From Chlorokybus atmophyticus (Eukaryota; Streptophyta; Chlorokybophyceae; Chlorokybales; Chlorokybaceae): DNA of 64,000 nucleotides. Positions 20,768-32,565 of this stretch are shown one piece after another. Below the pieces are notes generated by a model that saw only the letters and a program-made list of their open reading frames with translations, did no database searches and was not told the origin of the DNA. Within the stretch, counting starts at the first letter, position 1. Each line of letters opens with the position of its first letter. A program made the translations under genes and the position numbers. Where the stretch lies: NCBI GenBank assembly GCA_009103225.1, contig RHPI01000977.1:1-64000 (forward strand), in the 5' to 3' direction.

Positions 20768-21967
20768 GAATTGTCCGTGGTTGGTAGCTTAATCGAGCAG
20801 AACGACTTTACAAACTCTGTACTTCTTGATAAAGTTTCCTCTCTTTGTGATGTATCAGATGTATGGACTGATATGAGTACACCACCTGTGTTGAGAAATG
20901 CAAACGGTTGTGTTTTAATCAATGTTCCATTCTCTGAATTAGCAACTGCTGTTAAGCACTTACACGAGTTGCAATTACAGCATGCTGTCACTGCATGTGT
21001 AGTTATCCCTCGATATCATGGCCCGTGGTCGCGATTGTTAAAAGGGGGAGAAGTAATCATGCAACTCTCACGCAAAGATACAGGAGCTTCACCGTTGCAA
21101 GTGATCTTTATCAAGTCTGTTACCAATCACGGCACTCCAACATTAGCTACATTTGATGGTCACTCAGTGCCACTCAAATGGAGATTTGAGAGTCAACTTA
21201 TGGGTACACCATGTACAGCATTGATTGATACTGGTGCAAACCATAACTTTGTTGAACATGCTTGGGTGAAACGTAATAACATTCCTTTCACACCAATCAC
21301 GTCATATGTACGTGCTGCTGGTTCCACTCTCAATGCAATGGGAGAGGTAAAAGGGCGTTTTATTATTAATGGCCATAAAACCCGACCAGCCTTCATCGTG
21401 GTGGATATTGGTATCCCCGGGGTGGATGTTGTTTTAGGGGAACAATGGCACACTGAAGCAGGTTCACAATTAGACTCTCGAGCCAACACGTGCACCCTTC
21501 GTAAAGGGAAACGTAGGATGACTTTAACAGCATCTGTACTTGCACGTATACCTCGCGATAATGTTCCGTTCCTCTCTGCTATGCAATTGAAACGTTGCAT
21601 GCGTAAACGTGAGGAAGTATACTTACTGCACTTACGACAGGTGGAAACACCTGCTGAACAGGCTATCAGTGACCCTGTGGTGCAGTCACTTACGGAACAA
21701 TACGCAGATGTATTTCAGGATGAACTCCCAGAGTTGCCTCCCGATCGAAACATACATCATACCATTCCGTTAGAGGAGGGGGCAAAGCCACCTTGGCGGC
21801 CTATATACAGGCTAAGTCCCTTAGAACACGCGGAGATGGAAAAACAGCTCAAAGAGTTATTGGACAAAGGTTTAATAACAAAGAGCATATCTCCTTTTGG
21901 TGCACCAATTTTGTTTGTGCCCAAAAAGAATGGCAAGCTACGCATGTGTATTGGTACCGTGCGTTGA
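20768..21967 (+). pseudogene. Element C protease and start of RT
   Basis: Continues in the gag frame directly after the TAG. The protease active site is ALIDTGANHNFVE near 21222-21260, with a second motif (GVDVVLGEQW near 21420). The RT N-terminus begins around 21750 ([32 protein letters not shown]). A one-base deletion at about 21952 shifts the frame and gives a stop at 21965-21967, after which RT continues in another frame. Confidence 0.88.
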
Positions 21968-23093
21968 ACAAGGTCACTGTGAAAAACATATACCCTTTGC
22001 CTCGGATTGATGATTTGTTTGATAAGCTGTCAGGTGCAACAGTGTTCAGCACGCTGGATCTAACAAGTGGTTATCATCAAATCAAAATCCACCCATCGGA
22101 TATACAAAAAAATGCATTTCGCACCCCACTAGGACACTTTGAGTATAAAGTGTTACCATTTTAGTTAACAATTGCACCGGCTACATTTCAGACAGCAATG
22201 AACGCGGTGTTTGCTGATGAATTGTACAAGTTTGTATTGGTATATCTCGACGACATTATTGAATTTAGCAAAACCCGGGAGGACCACCACAGGCATGTAG
22301 AATTGGTTCTAGCTAGGTTACGCGAACACAAATTCTATGCCAACCTGTTCAAATGCAACTTTGCAAAGGATAAAGTACCCTTTTTAGGGCATGTGATTGG
22401 TAAAGAAGGATTGAAACCAGATCCTCACAAGGTGTGTGCGGTAAAGGATTGGCCACCACCTAAGGATGTACATCAGTTACGTGCTTTCTTGGGGCTAGCC
22501 AATTATTTCCTCAAGTTCATGCGAGCATATTCTGGCATGGCAAATCCACAAATTTAACATCTTTACTAAGAAAAGATGTTAAATTTGTGTGGACGGAGGC
22601 ACACGAGGTTGCTTTTACACGCATTTAAGATGCATTAACGCAAGCCCCTGTGTAAGCCTTCCCCGACCACACCAAGCCTTTTGTGGTGATTAGTGATGCT
22701 TCCACCATTGGGTGTGGGGCAGTCCTTCTACAGGATGACAGACCATGTGCATATGAAAGCAAAAAGTTCATTCCTGCTGAACGTAATTACACAACCACTA
22801 AGCAGGAATTGCTCGGGGTGGTGCACGCGCTGCGCACATGGCGTTGCTACTTGGAAGGGGTGGAGTTTTCAATAATTACTGATCACAAACCGCTCACATT
22901 CTTTCATACGCAACAAAATCTGTCGAGGCGGCAAGCTAGGTGGAATGAATTCATTTCTCGTTTCACTTTCACTTGGCAATACCGTCCGAGTCGCACCAAT
23001 GTGGCGGATCCATTAAGTCGCAGCCCTGCTCTTTTGGCACTTACGCGCTCTCGAAGTACGCGTAATGTACAACAGCCTGAAGATCCTTTCTGA
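21968..23093 (+). pseudogene. Element C reverse transcriptase and RNase H
   Basis: RT resumes with [18 protein letters not shown] and [12 protein letters not shown], is stopped by TAG at 22162-22164, then carries the catalytic YLDD box (near 22240) and LRAFLGLANYF. A hairpin-forming insertion at 22548-22557 creates another shift and stop before RNase H. RNase H starts VVISDASTIGCGAVL (22683), keeps KQELLGVVHALRTW and TDHKPLT, and ends NVADPLSRSP near 23020. The catalytic polymerase and RNase H residues remain visible, but the frame is broken several times. Confidence 0.9.
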
Positions 23094-24490
23094 AAGGGAG
23101 TGTCCACGGGTTATAACTCAGATGATTGGTTTAGCAGTCAAACCAACTTGCAACAGCTTACTGCTGTTAGCAATCTGTGGTATAAAGGGGAGCAGTTGGC
23201 AATTCCCAACTCGGGCGACTTGCGTAAGCAATGCTTACATTCAGTGCATGACCCGCCGTATGCTGGGCATTTGGGGAAACACAAAACACTCAAATCTGCG
23301 CAACAGTTATACTGGTGGCCGTCAATGTCAGCTGACGTGGATCAATATGTTCGCACATGTGACGTGTGTCAACGTAATAAGCCACTACGACAAAAACAAG
23401 CGGGATTGCTTAAACCATTGGCAATTCCAGAATAAAAGTGAGATAGTGTCAGTATGGATTTGATTACTGACCTACCTTAAGCAGCTAAATACACTGCTAT
23501 TGTGGTTTTGTCGACCGTTTGACAAAAATGGTGCATTTTGCCCCGTGTTGCACAACTGTAAGTGCACGGGACTTGGCACACTTATTTGTGTCCACGGTCT
23601 TTCGCGTTCACGGTGTACCGCGTGAACTTGTCACAGATCGTGATCCTCGGTTTGTCTCCAAGTTTTGGCGAGAAGTCTGTGAATTGTTGGGGGTAAAACA
23701 AAGCATGTCGACTGCTTTCCACCCGCAAACGGACGGTCAAATTGAGCGAGCAAATCAAATATTGGAAGAAATGCTTCGCCACTATGTGGCGCCTAATCAT
23801 GCTGATTGGGACAGGTACTTGCCAATGGCAGAGTTCGATGTGAACAACGCGTGGCAGGAAAGTGTAAAGGAAACCCCATTTTTCTTGAATTATGGGATTC
23901 GCCCGAACACACCAGCGTCATTGCGTGTACCTCGCAATGCCCTGACTGTACCAGCGGCAAAGGAATTTGCCACTGATATGCAAGAAAATTTGGCTCGAGC
24001 CAAGCTGTGTCTGTCAGAAGCACAGGACAGGCAAAAAGCTTATGCTGATACACATCGAAAAATGGCCACTTTTCATGTCGGCGATAACGTTTTGCTTAAT
24101 GCAAAGAACATAACCATCAAAGGTACGGGTGCTCGCAAGTTGCTGCCCCGATGGTTGGGTCTATTCTCTATCACTGATTGAGTTGGTACGCACGCTTATC
24201 GACTGCAATTGCCCCCAAGTGTGCGTATACACAACGTGTTCCATGTAAACTCGTTGAAACCTTACCGCTCAGACGGTAGAACACAGCCTCCACCACCGCC
24301 AGTCGAGAGCTTGAATACGAGGTGGAAGCTATATTGAACCATAAGCTAATTAGTCGAGGACGCGCAACTCGCTATTTGGTGAAATGGAAAGGGTATGGCC
24401 TGGAACATAACAGTTGGGAGCCCGACAGGCATCTTACGCACTGCCGCGAGTTGCTTCGAGCTTATTGGGATTCATGTCCTGTCCCATAAA
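23094..24490 (+). pseudogene. Element C integrase and chromodomain
   Basis: The zinc domain shows HDPPYAGH and CDVCQ (23250-23375). The core has Asp in MDLITDLP (near 23455), Asp in TDRDPRF (near 23635) and Glu in IERANQ (near 23745). The C-terminal domain includes FHVGDNVLL and, after a TGA at 24179-24181, THAYRLQLPPSVRIHNVFHV. A chromodomain is encoded at about 24313-24450 (EYEVEAILNHKLI, YLVKWKGYG, SWEPDRHL) and ends at TAA 24488-24490. Chromodomains bind methylated histones and steer integration to heterochromatin. Breaks are near 23435-23515, at 24181 and near 24305. Confidence 0.92.
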
Positions 24491-24623
24491 CTGTGGGCTT
24501 GGTTTTATGACAGACTGGCAGTGCAGTTTCATTACCACCCTGTCATTTCCTGCTATCTCACTGGTTACAATTACTCGAAATCAAGCCTGATCAACTTGAG
24601 TTCACCGAGGACGTTGAAAACCT

Positions 24624-24636
24624 AAGTGGGGGGGAA
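24624..24636 (+). promoter_or_regulatory. Polypurine tract of element C
   Basis: Purine-rich AAGTGGGGGGGAA directly precedes the 3' LTR start at 24637. Confidence 0.8.
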
Positions 24637-25172
24637 TGTAACGGGAGCAATAATAATAGGGGTATTATTGCTACCTAAATAACACATTTTGTATGAATAA
24701 AAAAAAAACAAAAAACAAATGCTTATCTATACCTCTTTTCTACGGTTCCTCGCTTATTAAAGGCTATAATGCTTTATCATAGCTTAAATAAGTCCCAATG
24801 GGTGTAGAAACCGCTTATTCAAGCCTATTGAGTGTTACATTTGATATGATGTGATCACTATCTCGTTAGGTACCTCACAATAGGTATCTTTGGATAGGTA
24901 CCTTATTGATAGGTACCTTATCTGAGCTGTGATTGGCTCACGCTAGGTTTCCTAACTACCCTATCTGTAGGGTCGATGTCCAATTGTGAGTTAATTGTTG
25001 AGAGGTACATAGTTGATATACTCTTGATATAAAAGGTCACATCAATCTGATGTGGGGACTTTTCAGTTCTCTGCTCAGTGGCGGCCACGCCGTTGAAAGG
25101 CTTGTCATAGGCGGTGTGGGTGTTGGGGTAGAGGAACAAAGGGGCATCACCGGCGACGGTGGTGCTGTTACA
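24637..25172 (+). repeat. 3' LTR of element C
   Basis: 536 bp, the partner of 18075-18584, with identical ends. It is followed directly by the right target duplication CCCGC (25173-25177). Confidence 0.95.
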
Positions 25173-25177
25173 CCCGC

Positions 25178-26102
25178 AAATGGACATTTGACCTTTTCAC
25201 GCATGCATGCTATTATGATACAGTATGCATGCTATTATGGTAATATCAAGATTGCAACAATACTTACGTTATACAAATTACCGAATAGATGCTCCAACAC
25301 TTGAGTCCCACGCATGCGCTAGCTTCTAGTGGCACAAATGCACGCGAAATCATGCAAAATGCAAGTCTGATGCATTAGCACGAGACCACTTGTCAATGAT
25401 TCACTGGAACTAGCGTACTGCACCATTTCGGTCACATGAGTGACGGGGAGGTAGCGCATGCGCGAGAAACAAGTTTTGCAGCGGCCAATTGGTATTTGGT
25501 AACGTTGAAGTGTTGTGGCAATAACGCCCATGCGAAATGACACACGCCGCGTCACAAGCCATGCTCACCATGGACGGGAGCACAAGGATGCAATTATGGC
25601 CCGCACGCAACCACCAATGACATGGCCACCCAAATCGCCTCGCCCGCCGCGATGTCACACGGAATTTTTTCCACGGACCAGCCCTGATCCGCACGTACGG
25701 ACCAGGGCCAAAACGCCAGGGCGGCTTGGGGCCCGGACCAGGGTCGCCCGCCTTGGTCCGAGCGCGGGGACCAAACCTGGTTCACAAATGCGGGTTTGTC
25801 ACGCTTGGTCCTCGGGCTCGAACAAGTCCTGGTCCTGGCCAAGAACCGATCAACATTGAAGCAGGACTGGTCCCGTTGGTAAAATTCGTTGTAGATGATC
25901 AATATAGGTACGGACCATGCCTAACTGCAATGTTTCATGAGTTTATAGGGACCATGTGTGAAGCGCTACCGGTCTTTCAGATTTCCCAATCGGCTACAGG
26001 CTGTAGCCTACAGCCGGACCAGCATGAGAGATTGGCCGGCGGCGGCTAAAAATGGTGTGCTTAGTTGACAGTTTAACTTTAACTATACTTTTACAACTAA
26101 CT
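25178..26102. other. Intergenic, GGACCA/TGGTCC-rich cluster
   Basis: No supported gene. Between about 25676 and 25860 the motifs GGACCA and TGGTCC recur in both orientations. The same motif cloud returns at 31868-32090, 32875-33150 and 34380-34710. Confidence 0.5.
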
Positions 26103-26258
26103 GCGGTCAGCTGCAGCAATCACGCAGCAGCTGACCGCCGTCAGGCCGCCGCTGCTGGTGGCCTGGCAGGCGGCCTGGTGCTCCACACATAGAGCACCAG
26201 GCGACGCTGCTGGCCTGGTCATGCTGGCCTGGTTGCGACCAGGCCAGCATGACCAAGG
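26103..26258. repeat. Cluster of three perfect hairpins
   Basis: Hairpin 1: GCGGTCAGCTGC (26103-26114) with its complement at 26127-26138. Hairpin 2: CCTGGTGCTC (26174-26183) with its complement at 26192-26201. Hairpin 3: CCTGGTCATGCTGGCCTGG (26214-26232) against 26239-26258, with an imperfect outer end and a 6-nt loop. No coding sense is evident. Confidence 0.85.
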
Positions 26259-26709
26259 CCAAGGGCTTGGCAGTCGCTTGCCCATAGGCATGGCCATGAA
26301 CTTCTACCAACGCCGCCGCCGCAGTTGCAAGCCTGGTCAACAGCATGCACCGGGACACAAGCACATACAATCTCCCAAGGCCCCTCATGCAGGTCTGCTG
26401 ACGCCTAAGCCACACATACACACCATCAGGCCGTGAATCACCCACCGCTAACAGCAAGCAACAATTACGCATGCACGTAAATAAGCAGTAAAATAGTAAA
26501 ATAAAGTGGGTACAGCGTTAATTTGACATGTAAACAAATAGTGCGACATGCATGTCCTGCATTTGATGTACACTACTGTAGCGTCAACCCTTTATGTATT
26601 AAGCAGCAGCTGCAAGTAGTCTTTAAGTGATGCTAGTGACACTAGCTGAATCCGTGTGATTAGCACATGCTGTTGAGCACGCATGCGCGCAATCACGCTC
26701 GTTTCTTAC

Positions 26710-28625
26710 CAGCTGCCCCAGCCTTGTGTATCTTCACTGAGTGCTGCACCTCCTGCGTATGCGGGCTGCCAGAGACGGTAATCGCGAATGCAAGCATGTT
26801 CACTCGATGCGCATGTGTGCGTGGGACAAAGGGATATGTTGTTGCACGGTGGGCATACATATGCATGTGTTTCTATATGTGTGACTGAGCACGTGCTACA
26901 TGATATGTGCGTGGGCTCAACTGTTCGCAAGCATGTGTGCGACCTTTGAGATGAGGTTGTGCAACCAATGCGCAAAGGACGTCGTTGATGTGTGAGTGTG
27001 TATAGGCAGTGAAGTGTCGCTGTCTGCGTGTGCACGCCTGCGCAAGCGTGCAAAGGTTTGTGACTGTCATTGTGTGCTTTACTCGTGCGGTTGCCTGCAT
27101 GTGTGCGGAACTGTTGGTATGAGTATGTGCGCAAGTGCGTGTGCGGGACTGTTTACTTATGTGCAACCGTTGTTGTGAATGTATTGCATGTGTGCAACTG
27201 TGTGTATGCAACAGTTCGTATGTTTATATGCGTGTGACTATTGCGTAAACATGTGCATGTGTGCAGCTGAACGTGTGCGAGCGTTCATGCATGCGTGTGT
27301 GCAATTGTTTATATGTGCAAGTGCACATATGTTCATGTGTGCTTGGGTACATGACCTTATGCAGAACTCACATTTGCCACCATTCAACGGAGACCAGCCT
27401 TAGCTCTGCCATTAGCGCAGACTCATCAGCAGCGCCGCGAGTGGACACCAATGTCACCGCTCCTTGCTGCACCACCATCACATGGGAGTGGAGCGTGAGT
27501 TACAAACCCTTGAGCTCAACTTCCAACTCGCTTGCTTGTGAGCAGGCACATGTCTGCACATACAGGGGTACAGATGTATAGTCGAATAGAGCTGTGCGCA
27601 ATTACAAACATAAAGCACACACCAACGTGCTGCTGCAAGCACGAAGGACAAGTTAGTCGTCGTATCGTGCTCCTTGACCTGTCGTGGGAGGCACATTCTG
27701 CATGAAGGCCTGAGAGAGGGGCGGGTGCAGTCTGCATACCTGCACAAGCGCATAAGCGTGTGCATGTGCGTATGCGCGTTGCAGAAGGAGGAAAGGGGNT
27801 GGGGGGGCAGCTGCTTCAATACATAGTGTATGCCGGACTGTCTCATAGGCCGCACTGACCAGTGCGGCCTATGAGCCAGCCGATAGTATCTGCTCATAGG
27901 CCGCACTAACCGGTGCGGCCTATGAGCCAGCCGATAGCATCTGCCTTAAAGACCGCACTGGACAATGCAGCCTGCGAGGCAGTTGCTATTCGTCTATATC
28001 TCAATTATAACAAGTTTGGGTACGTGCGTGCATGTCTGCATGACAAAGAGCCCATGAAAGAGAGTAAGAGAGTGTACGAGAATGCATGCTTGCACGCGCA
28101 TGCCCATATGCGTGCGCGCACGCATGCGTAGGCGCGCACACATCCTCCCTCTCGCCCTTCCCCCTCTGCTCACCTCAGGTGCAGGCTGCGATTTAGCTTT
28201 GAAACCTCGTTGTAGCCCCCCCCGGTCCCAAGCGCTCTGAAGAGCAGCAGCGGCAGGCTGCCCCCACCAACGGTGACGCACTGATGCAGCATGAGATCAC
28301 CACCGCGCTGCCAACCTTGCGCCCACCCTCTAAGGCGGGCTGGGAATGTTTGTGTCGGGGACAGGTAAGTAAGCATGTACATACATGTGGAGTTGTCTAG
28401 AACCACAAATGTGCGGTCTGTGCAACCACCTCATAGGCTGCACTGGACAGTGTTGCCTATGAGGCCGCTATGGCAACCGCCTCATAGGCCGCTTTGTACA
28501 GTGCAATCTATGAGCCCCATTCAATTAGTGTATGCATGTGTGTGTCATGAAGAGAACGCGTGTACTTGAGGGCGCATGCACATATGCATATGCGCGTGCA
28601 CATGCGTATGCACGCACATATCCCT

Positions 28626-28672
<47 letters not shown>

Positions 28673-30980
28673 NAAGTCCAGCAGATGCATTCATGCGTCC
28701 ATTGCAGCGCCCCCCGCTCTCGGACCGGGCGCTTTTAGAAGAGAGCTTCTAGAAGAGAGCAACATCGGGCTCCCCACCAACAACGACGTCCCGAATCACC
28801 TGTGCAGTGACTGTTTTAGACGCGTGCACATTGCGTGTGAATGCGCACAGTCACGCCTACACACGCCTAGCACAGCCGCACGCATATATGTGTGGTAGCG
28901 CACGTGCACACCGTAAGTTGGTGTGTATACAACATACGCGCACACGCGCATGCGTAAACATGCACACGCATGCGCGCGTGCATTCAAGCATTGTGGGGTG
29001 GACCTCATGCACAAGTATACACGTGCTCACATGTAGCCACCTATGACTTTTGGAATTCATAACCTGGCATCGCTGGCTCATAGGCCGCGATGGTCAGTTC
29101 GGCCTATGAGGCAGCCTCATAGGCTGCACTAGATAGTGCGGTATATAGCCCAACGCGTGCGTGCGTGCCAAAGAGAATGCTTGTGCGGACAGTGCACATG
29201 CCTGTGTGGACAGTGCGCATGCCTGTGTGGACAGTGCCGTCTATGAGCCCAATTGTAAGCTTGTGCGTGCACATTCACACACAAGCATTGTCCCATCAAT
29301 CCACACACGCACACGCGTATGCACGCAAGCGCTGAGGTGCATGCGCTTACTCATGCGCATGCGCACACACACTCATCGCACCTTAAAAGATGGTGGAGAG
29401 TGCAGACAGCTGGGGCAAGGTAGTGCCTATATATGCAAAGCCGTGCACTACCAACTTGTTCTTTGTTCTCTTCCCAAGCGGTTGCTGACTGCCAGCTTGG
29501 GAGACAGTCCGCGTACCTACGCGTAAGCGTAAGCGCATGCACGTGTGCGCATTCACATGCACGTGTTGTATGTGTTGCAATGGTTGAGTACTTCAATTTG
29601 ACACACACACACACACACGTGCGCACGCGCACGCACATACACACTGAGCGGGACTGCAGCAACCGCCTCACAGGCTGCACTGAATAGTGCCTATGAGGCG
29701 GGCTCATAGACTGCAATGTTCATAGCAACCGCCTCATAGGCTGCACTGAACAGCCTGTGAGCCCGCCTCATATGCACTATTCAGTGCAGCCTGTGTGAGG
29801 CGGTTGCTAACAGTCTCATGGGCTGCACTGGATAGTGCCGTCTATGAGCTTATTTTCAGTTGTGTGTATGTGTGTGCATGCATTCGCGACGAAAACACAT
29901 CGATACTTGCACACGCAAATGCGCACGCACACTCCTCCTTCCCCTCCCCGTTCCCCTTACCCGTCCACTTACCTTGATGTTTAGCAGGTGCACCTAAGTG
30001 CAGCGCCCCCCGTTCCCATGCCTTACGAGAATAAGCAGCATCAGGTTTCCCCAACAGCGCCCCGGATTACCACTGCGCTGCTGCTCTTGTGCGGCGTCAA
30101 GAGCAGGCCCTCCGCGGCAACTAGCAACGCTTGTGTTGGGGACATGCGCATCTGTACGTGAAGAAATAGAGTTGCCAAGAGTCTCCGGGGGGGGGGGGNC
30201 CGTTCACATGCATAGCGTATATACAAAACTCCCTCATAGACTGAACTGTCCAATTCGGTCTATGACGCAGTGGACAGCAAGCGGGTGCAACAAGTGCGTG
30301 CATGTGTGTACCGTGGACACATGACATGACATGACGTGTATGCGTGCGTTCTGAAGAGCACATGCATGCGCTTGCACATGCGCGTGCGTATGCAACCACG
30401 TATCCTCCCCCTCGCCCTTCCCTTTCCCATCTGCTCACCTGCTGTTCATCATTTGCATGGGCTCACTGCTGGCTGGTAGCATGCATCCTGCAGAAGCATC
30501 TGGCAAAGTGCAAAGGCGTTGTGAAGTCTGAGCAAACAACATTCATACCTGCTTGCAGAAGCCAGGGTTGGGTCGGGCCTAAGAATGCCGCAGCCGCATT
30601 GTAACCAATGCATCTGATCCACATTATCACGTCACTTGAAGCCAAAGCTACAACATCATCAGCTGGATTGCTGACACCAAAATGGTATCACAGGCTCACG
30701 AGCAAAAGCCAAGTGCTCCGTCCTCATCATGTACGCTAAGATCACGGAAGCACTGCAAGCGACAGTGTTACCGTACATAATGCTGGGCTTGGCAGGTGTA
30801 CATAACAAGACACACCTTTTGAAAACTCCCGCAAGGCAGTGCACGAGGCATCCGCCCTTTTCAACGCCCTGCGCAACGAAGTTGACTGCCAGCGGCTTCG
30901 GGCAGCCGCAACAGCCAATTTGCATTTGACATGTCCCAAAGCGGGATGCGCAAAAGGTGCATAGGCTCTGCATGCGGTTC
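26710..30980 (-). CDS. Possible multi-exon gene, very small exons, unknown product
   Basis: On the minus strand, short open segments sit between good splice signals. One at 27466-27372 (QGAVTLVSTRGAADESALMAE...) runs from CAG acceptor to GTGAGT donor. Another at 26765-26710 (PAYAGGAALSEDTQGWGSW) has a CAG acceptor and GTAAGA donor. Further candidates lie near 30020 (donor GTAAGT), 28350-28210 and 30900-30820 (LKRADASCTALREFSK). Introns would be long and made largely of alternating purine/pyrimidine DNA and 34-bp palindromes. Phases cannot be joined reliably, and the gene may be a relic or not a gene at all. No family recognised. Confidence 0.25.
27842..30266. repeat. Family of dispersed 34-bp palindromes
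   Basis: At least ten copies of a palindrome whose arm is CTCATAGGCCGCACTG or a close variant. Copies: 27842-27875 (perfect 16-bp arms, 2-nt loop), 27893-27926, 28430-28463, 28481-28514, 29077-29110, 29116-29148, 29667-29697 (shortened), 29733-29761 (shortened), 29815-29848, 30233-30266. Most are exactly 34 bp. Spacing is irregular, so this is not a simple tandem array. Confidence 0.9.
28627..28673. repeat. Poly-C run ending in an N
   Basis: 46 consecutive C followed by N at 28673. Similar G runs next to N occur at 30187-30199 and 27796-27804. These are probably places where the assembly failed to resolve a homopolymer, so lengths should not be trusted. Confidence 0.85.
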
Positions 30981-31094
30981 ACATCACAACTTCAGTCAGC
31001 TGCTTAAGTTAGAAAGCAAAAGCAGGCATGCACGCATAATCAGGCGGGCAAGTAAAGAGGTAAGCAGTAGCAAGCCAGCATGCAAGCTGACGAA
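30981..31094. other. Intergenic
   Basis: Nothing supported by the sequence. Confidence 0.4.
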
Positions 31095-31161
31095 GTACGA
31101 GCGCGCAATGCGATTGCGCGCTCGTACTAATCTAGCTGGGTTGAGTCAACCCAGCTAGATT
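31095..31161. repeat. Two adjoining perfect hairpins
   Basis: GTACGAGCGCGCAAT (31095-31109) pairs with 31113-31127. One base later AATCTAGCTGGGTTGA (31129-31144) pairs with 31146-31161 around a single-base loop. A shorter related palindrome (CTAGCTGAGTCAACTCAG) occurs near 17547. Confidence 0.88.
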
Positions 31162-32565
31162 GAATGCGCGCTCATGGCCAGCGATTTATGCGCAAGCAAA
31201 AGAAGCAAGTGAAAGCACGCAATCAACCTGATCGTGCCTGCGATTTACCGTGAACAGCAGCCTTCTATACTACCGTGGCTGCTGCTGGAAACTGTGTTGT
31301 TATGCAAAAACGCAGCAGCAACAGGCGCAAATACAAACACAACCACAAATACACAAATACAAAAGAATACATAACAGTGCATCAACGGCCAGCAGCACCG
31401 GCAGCAAGAGCCGCTTCCTCCAGCACTAGCTGCTGAACCAGCTGTTGTACCAATGCTAATGCTAGAACTACAAACTGAACAGCAAGCAACAAACAGTGCA
31501 TAAAGTTTGAATGCAATGAAGCTTCAACACCACCGTAAGTAAGCACTTGGTGGGCATACCCTCAGCACCGCCGCCTCCGGCGCCGCCTCCAGCTCCAGGT
31601 GCTTGCCGCTAACATCCAAGAACGACGCAAGCAGTGCCTCAGTGCGAGCCATAGTGACTAGGGTTTCGTTAGTGGATAAGTACAGTTCATACTTACCGCT
31701 CTGCTGACGTGTATCAGATCGCAGCATACTGTCGCTGCAAAGCATCGCAGATTACACTGTACGACGCGCGGTACGTATCATGTCTGGTTCTCGGAGACCG
31801 CTAGTGTACGAACCAGGCTCTAAGTCGTACACAGCGTACAGTATTTCTCCGCTGGTTCGCAAGCTGCGGGGGGCGCGACCAGCCCAAGTCCTGCCGGTTG
31901 TACCGCGTACGGTACCAGTGCTGCACTGGTGCATAAGCCGCGGAGCACGCGACCAGCCCTGGTCCGGTCAAACGGACCAGGCTGTCCGGCTCCGGGGCCG
32001 GACCACTGGTGGTCCGGTCACGCCGGATCAGTCGCGGCACCGGTACGCTACAACGTACCAGACGTGGTCTGCGGGCTGCGTACGACTGGTCCGCGTAAAA
32101 ATCCCTGTGTGTATTCATGATAATCAGAAACAACGCAAGGCTCGCTGACAGTCAGAAAGCCAGAGGCCTTCCCTATGGCAGATTGCAGGAAATGGTCGGT
32201 CGAGATGGATGCTCGCGTCGTACGTAGGCCATGAGTAACGTGTGAGCATGGGTGAACTGGGGTGATCGACAGCCGTGGTGTCTGTAAGTTTATCGTTGAT
32301 TGTCGGCGGTGTTGGTAAGGTGAACAGCGTAAGTTAACGCCCGTTTACGAGCGGTGTTGCATCAACGATCGACTGTGTGCGTTGTTGGTTGTCGTTTGCA
32401 GTCGCCGTTGCTCACGGCAAAGTATATCACTGTCGTCGATGCGGAGGCGCCGGTGTACCCTGATATCAGCTTATGCCAACGGTGGTGGTATTCGAATTTG
32501 CAAGTGCAGATGAGGCGGGGTGTTTGCAGTGTTGGCTGGGCTGTGTGTTGTGGGCGGCGGCGTCG
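31162..32565. other. Intergenic, with GGTCCG-rich cluster 31868-32090
   Basis: No convincing gene. The 31868-32090 part is dense in GGACCAG, GGTCCGG and inverted versions, resembling the clusters at 25676-25860 and 34380-34710. The start codon of the next gene is at 32566. Confidence 0.45.

Larger units (their letters stand above)
18075..25172 (+). mobile_element. Element C: complete Ty3/gypsy chromovirus with LTRs and target duplication
   Basis: Two LTRs (18075-18584 and 24637-25172) begin TGTAAC and end GTTACA. The whole is bracketed by CCCGC at 18070-18074 and 25173-25177, the 5-bp duplication typical of gypsy integration. Between them lie PBS, a 1-kb leader, gag, protease, RT, RNase H, integrase, chromodomain and polypurine tract in the canonical order. 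The LTRs differ by several indels, and pol carries at least four breaks, so this is an old, inactive insertion. Confidence 0.97.

Noticed and set aside
22548-22588. Transcription terminator hairpin
   Set aside because: It lies in the middle of a eukaryotic retroelement pol and is explained by a templated insertion; bacterial-type terminators do not apply.
28627-28673. A biologically meaningful 46-bp poly-C tract
   Set aside because: It ends in N, as do other G/C runs in the window, so it is most likely an assembly artefact of unknown true length.
27842-30266. CRISPR array
   Set aside because: The repeats are palindromic with irregular spacing from a few bases to hundreds, no spacer-like units and no cas genes, in a eukaryotic context.
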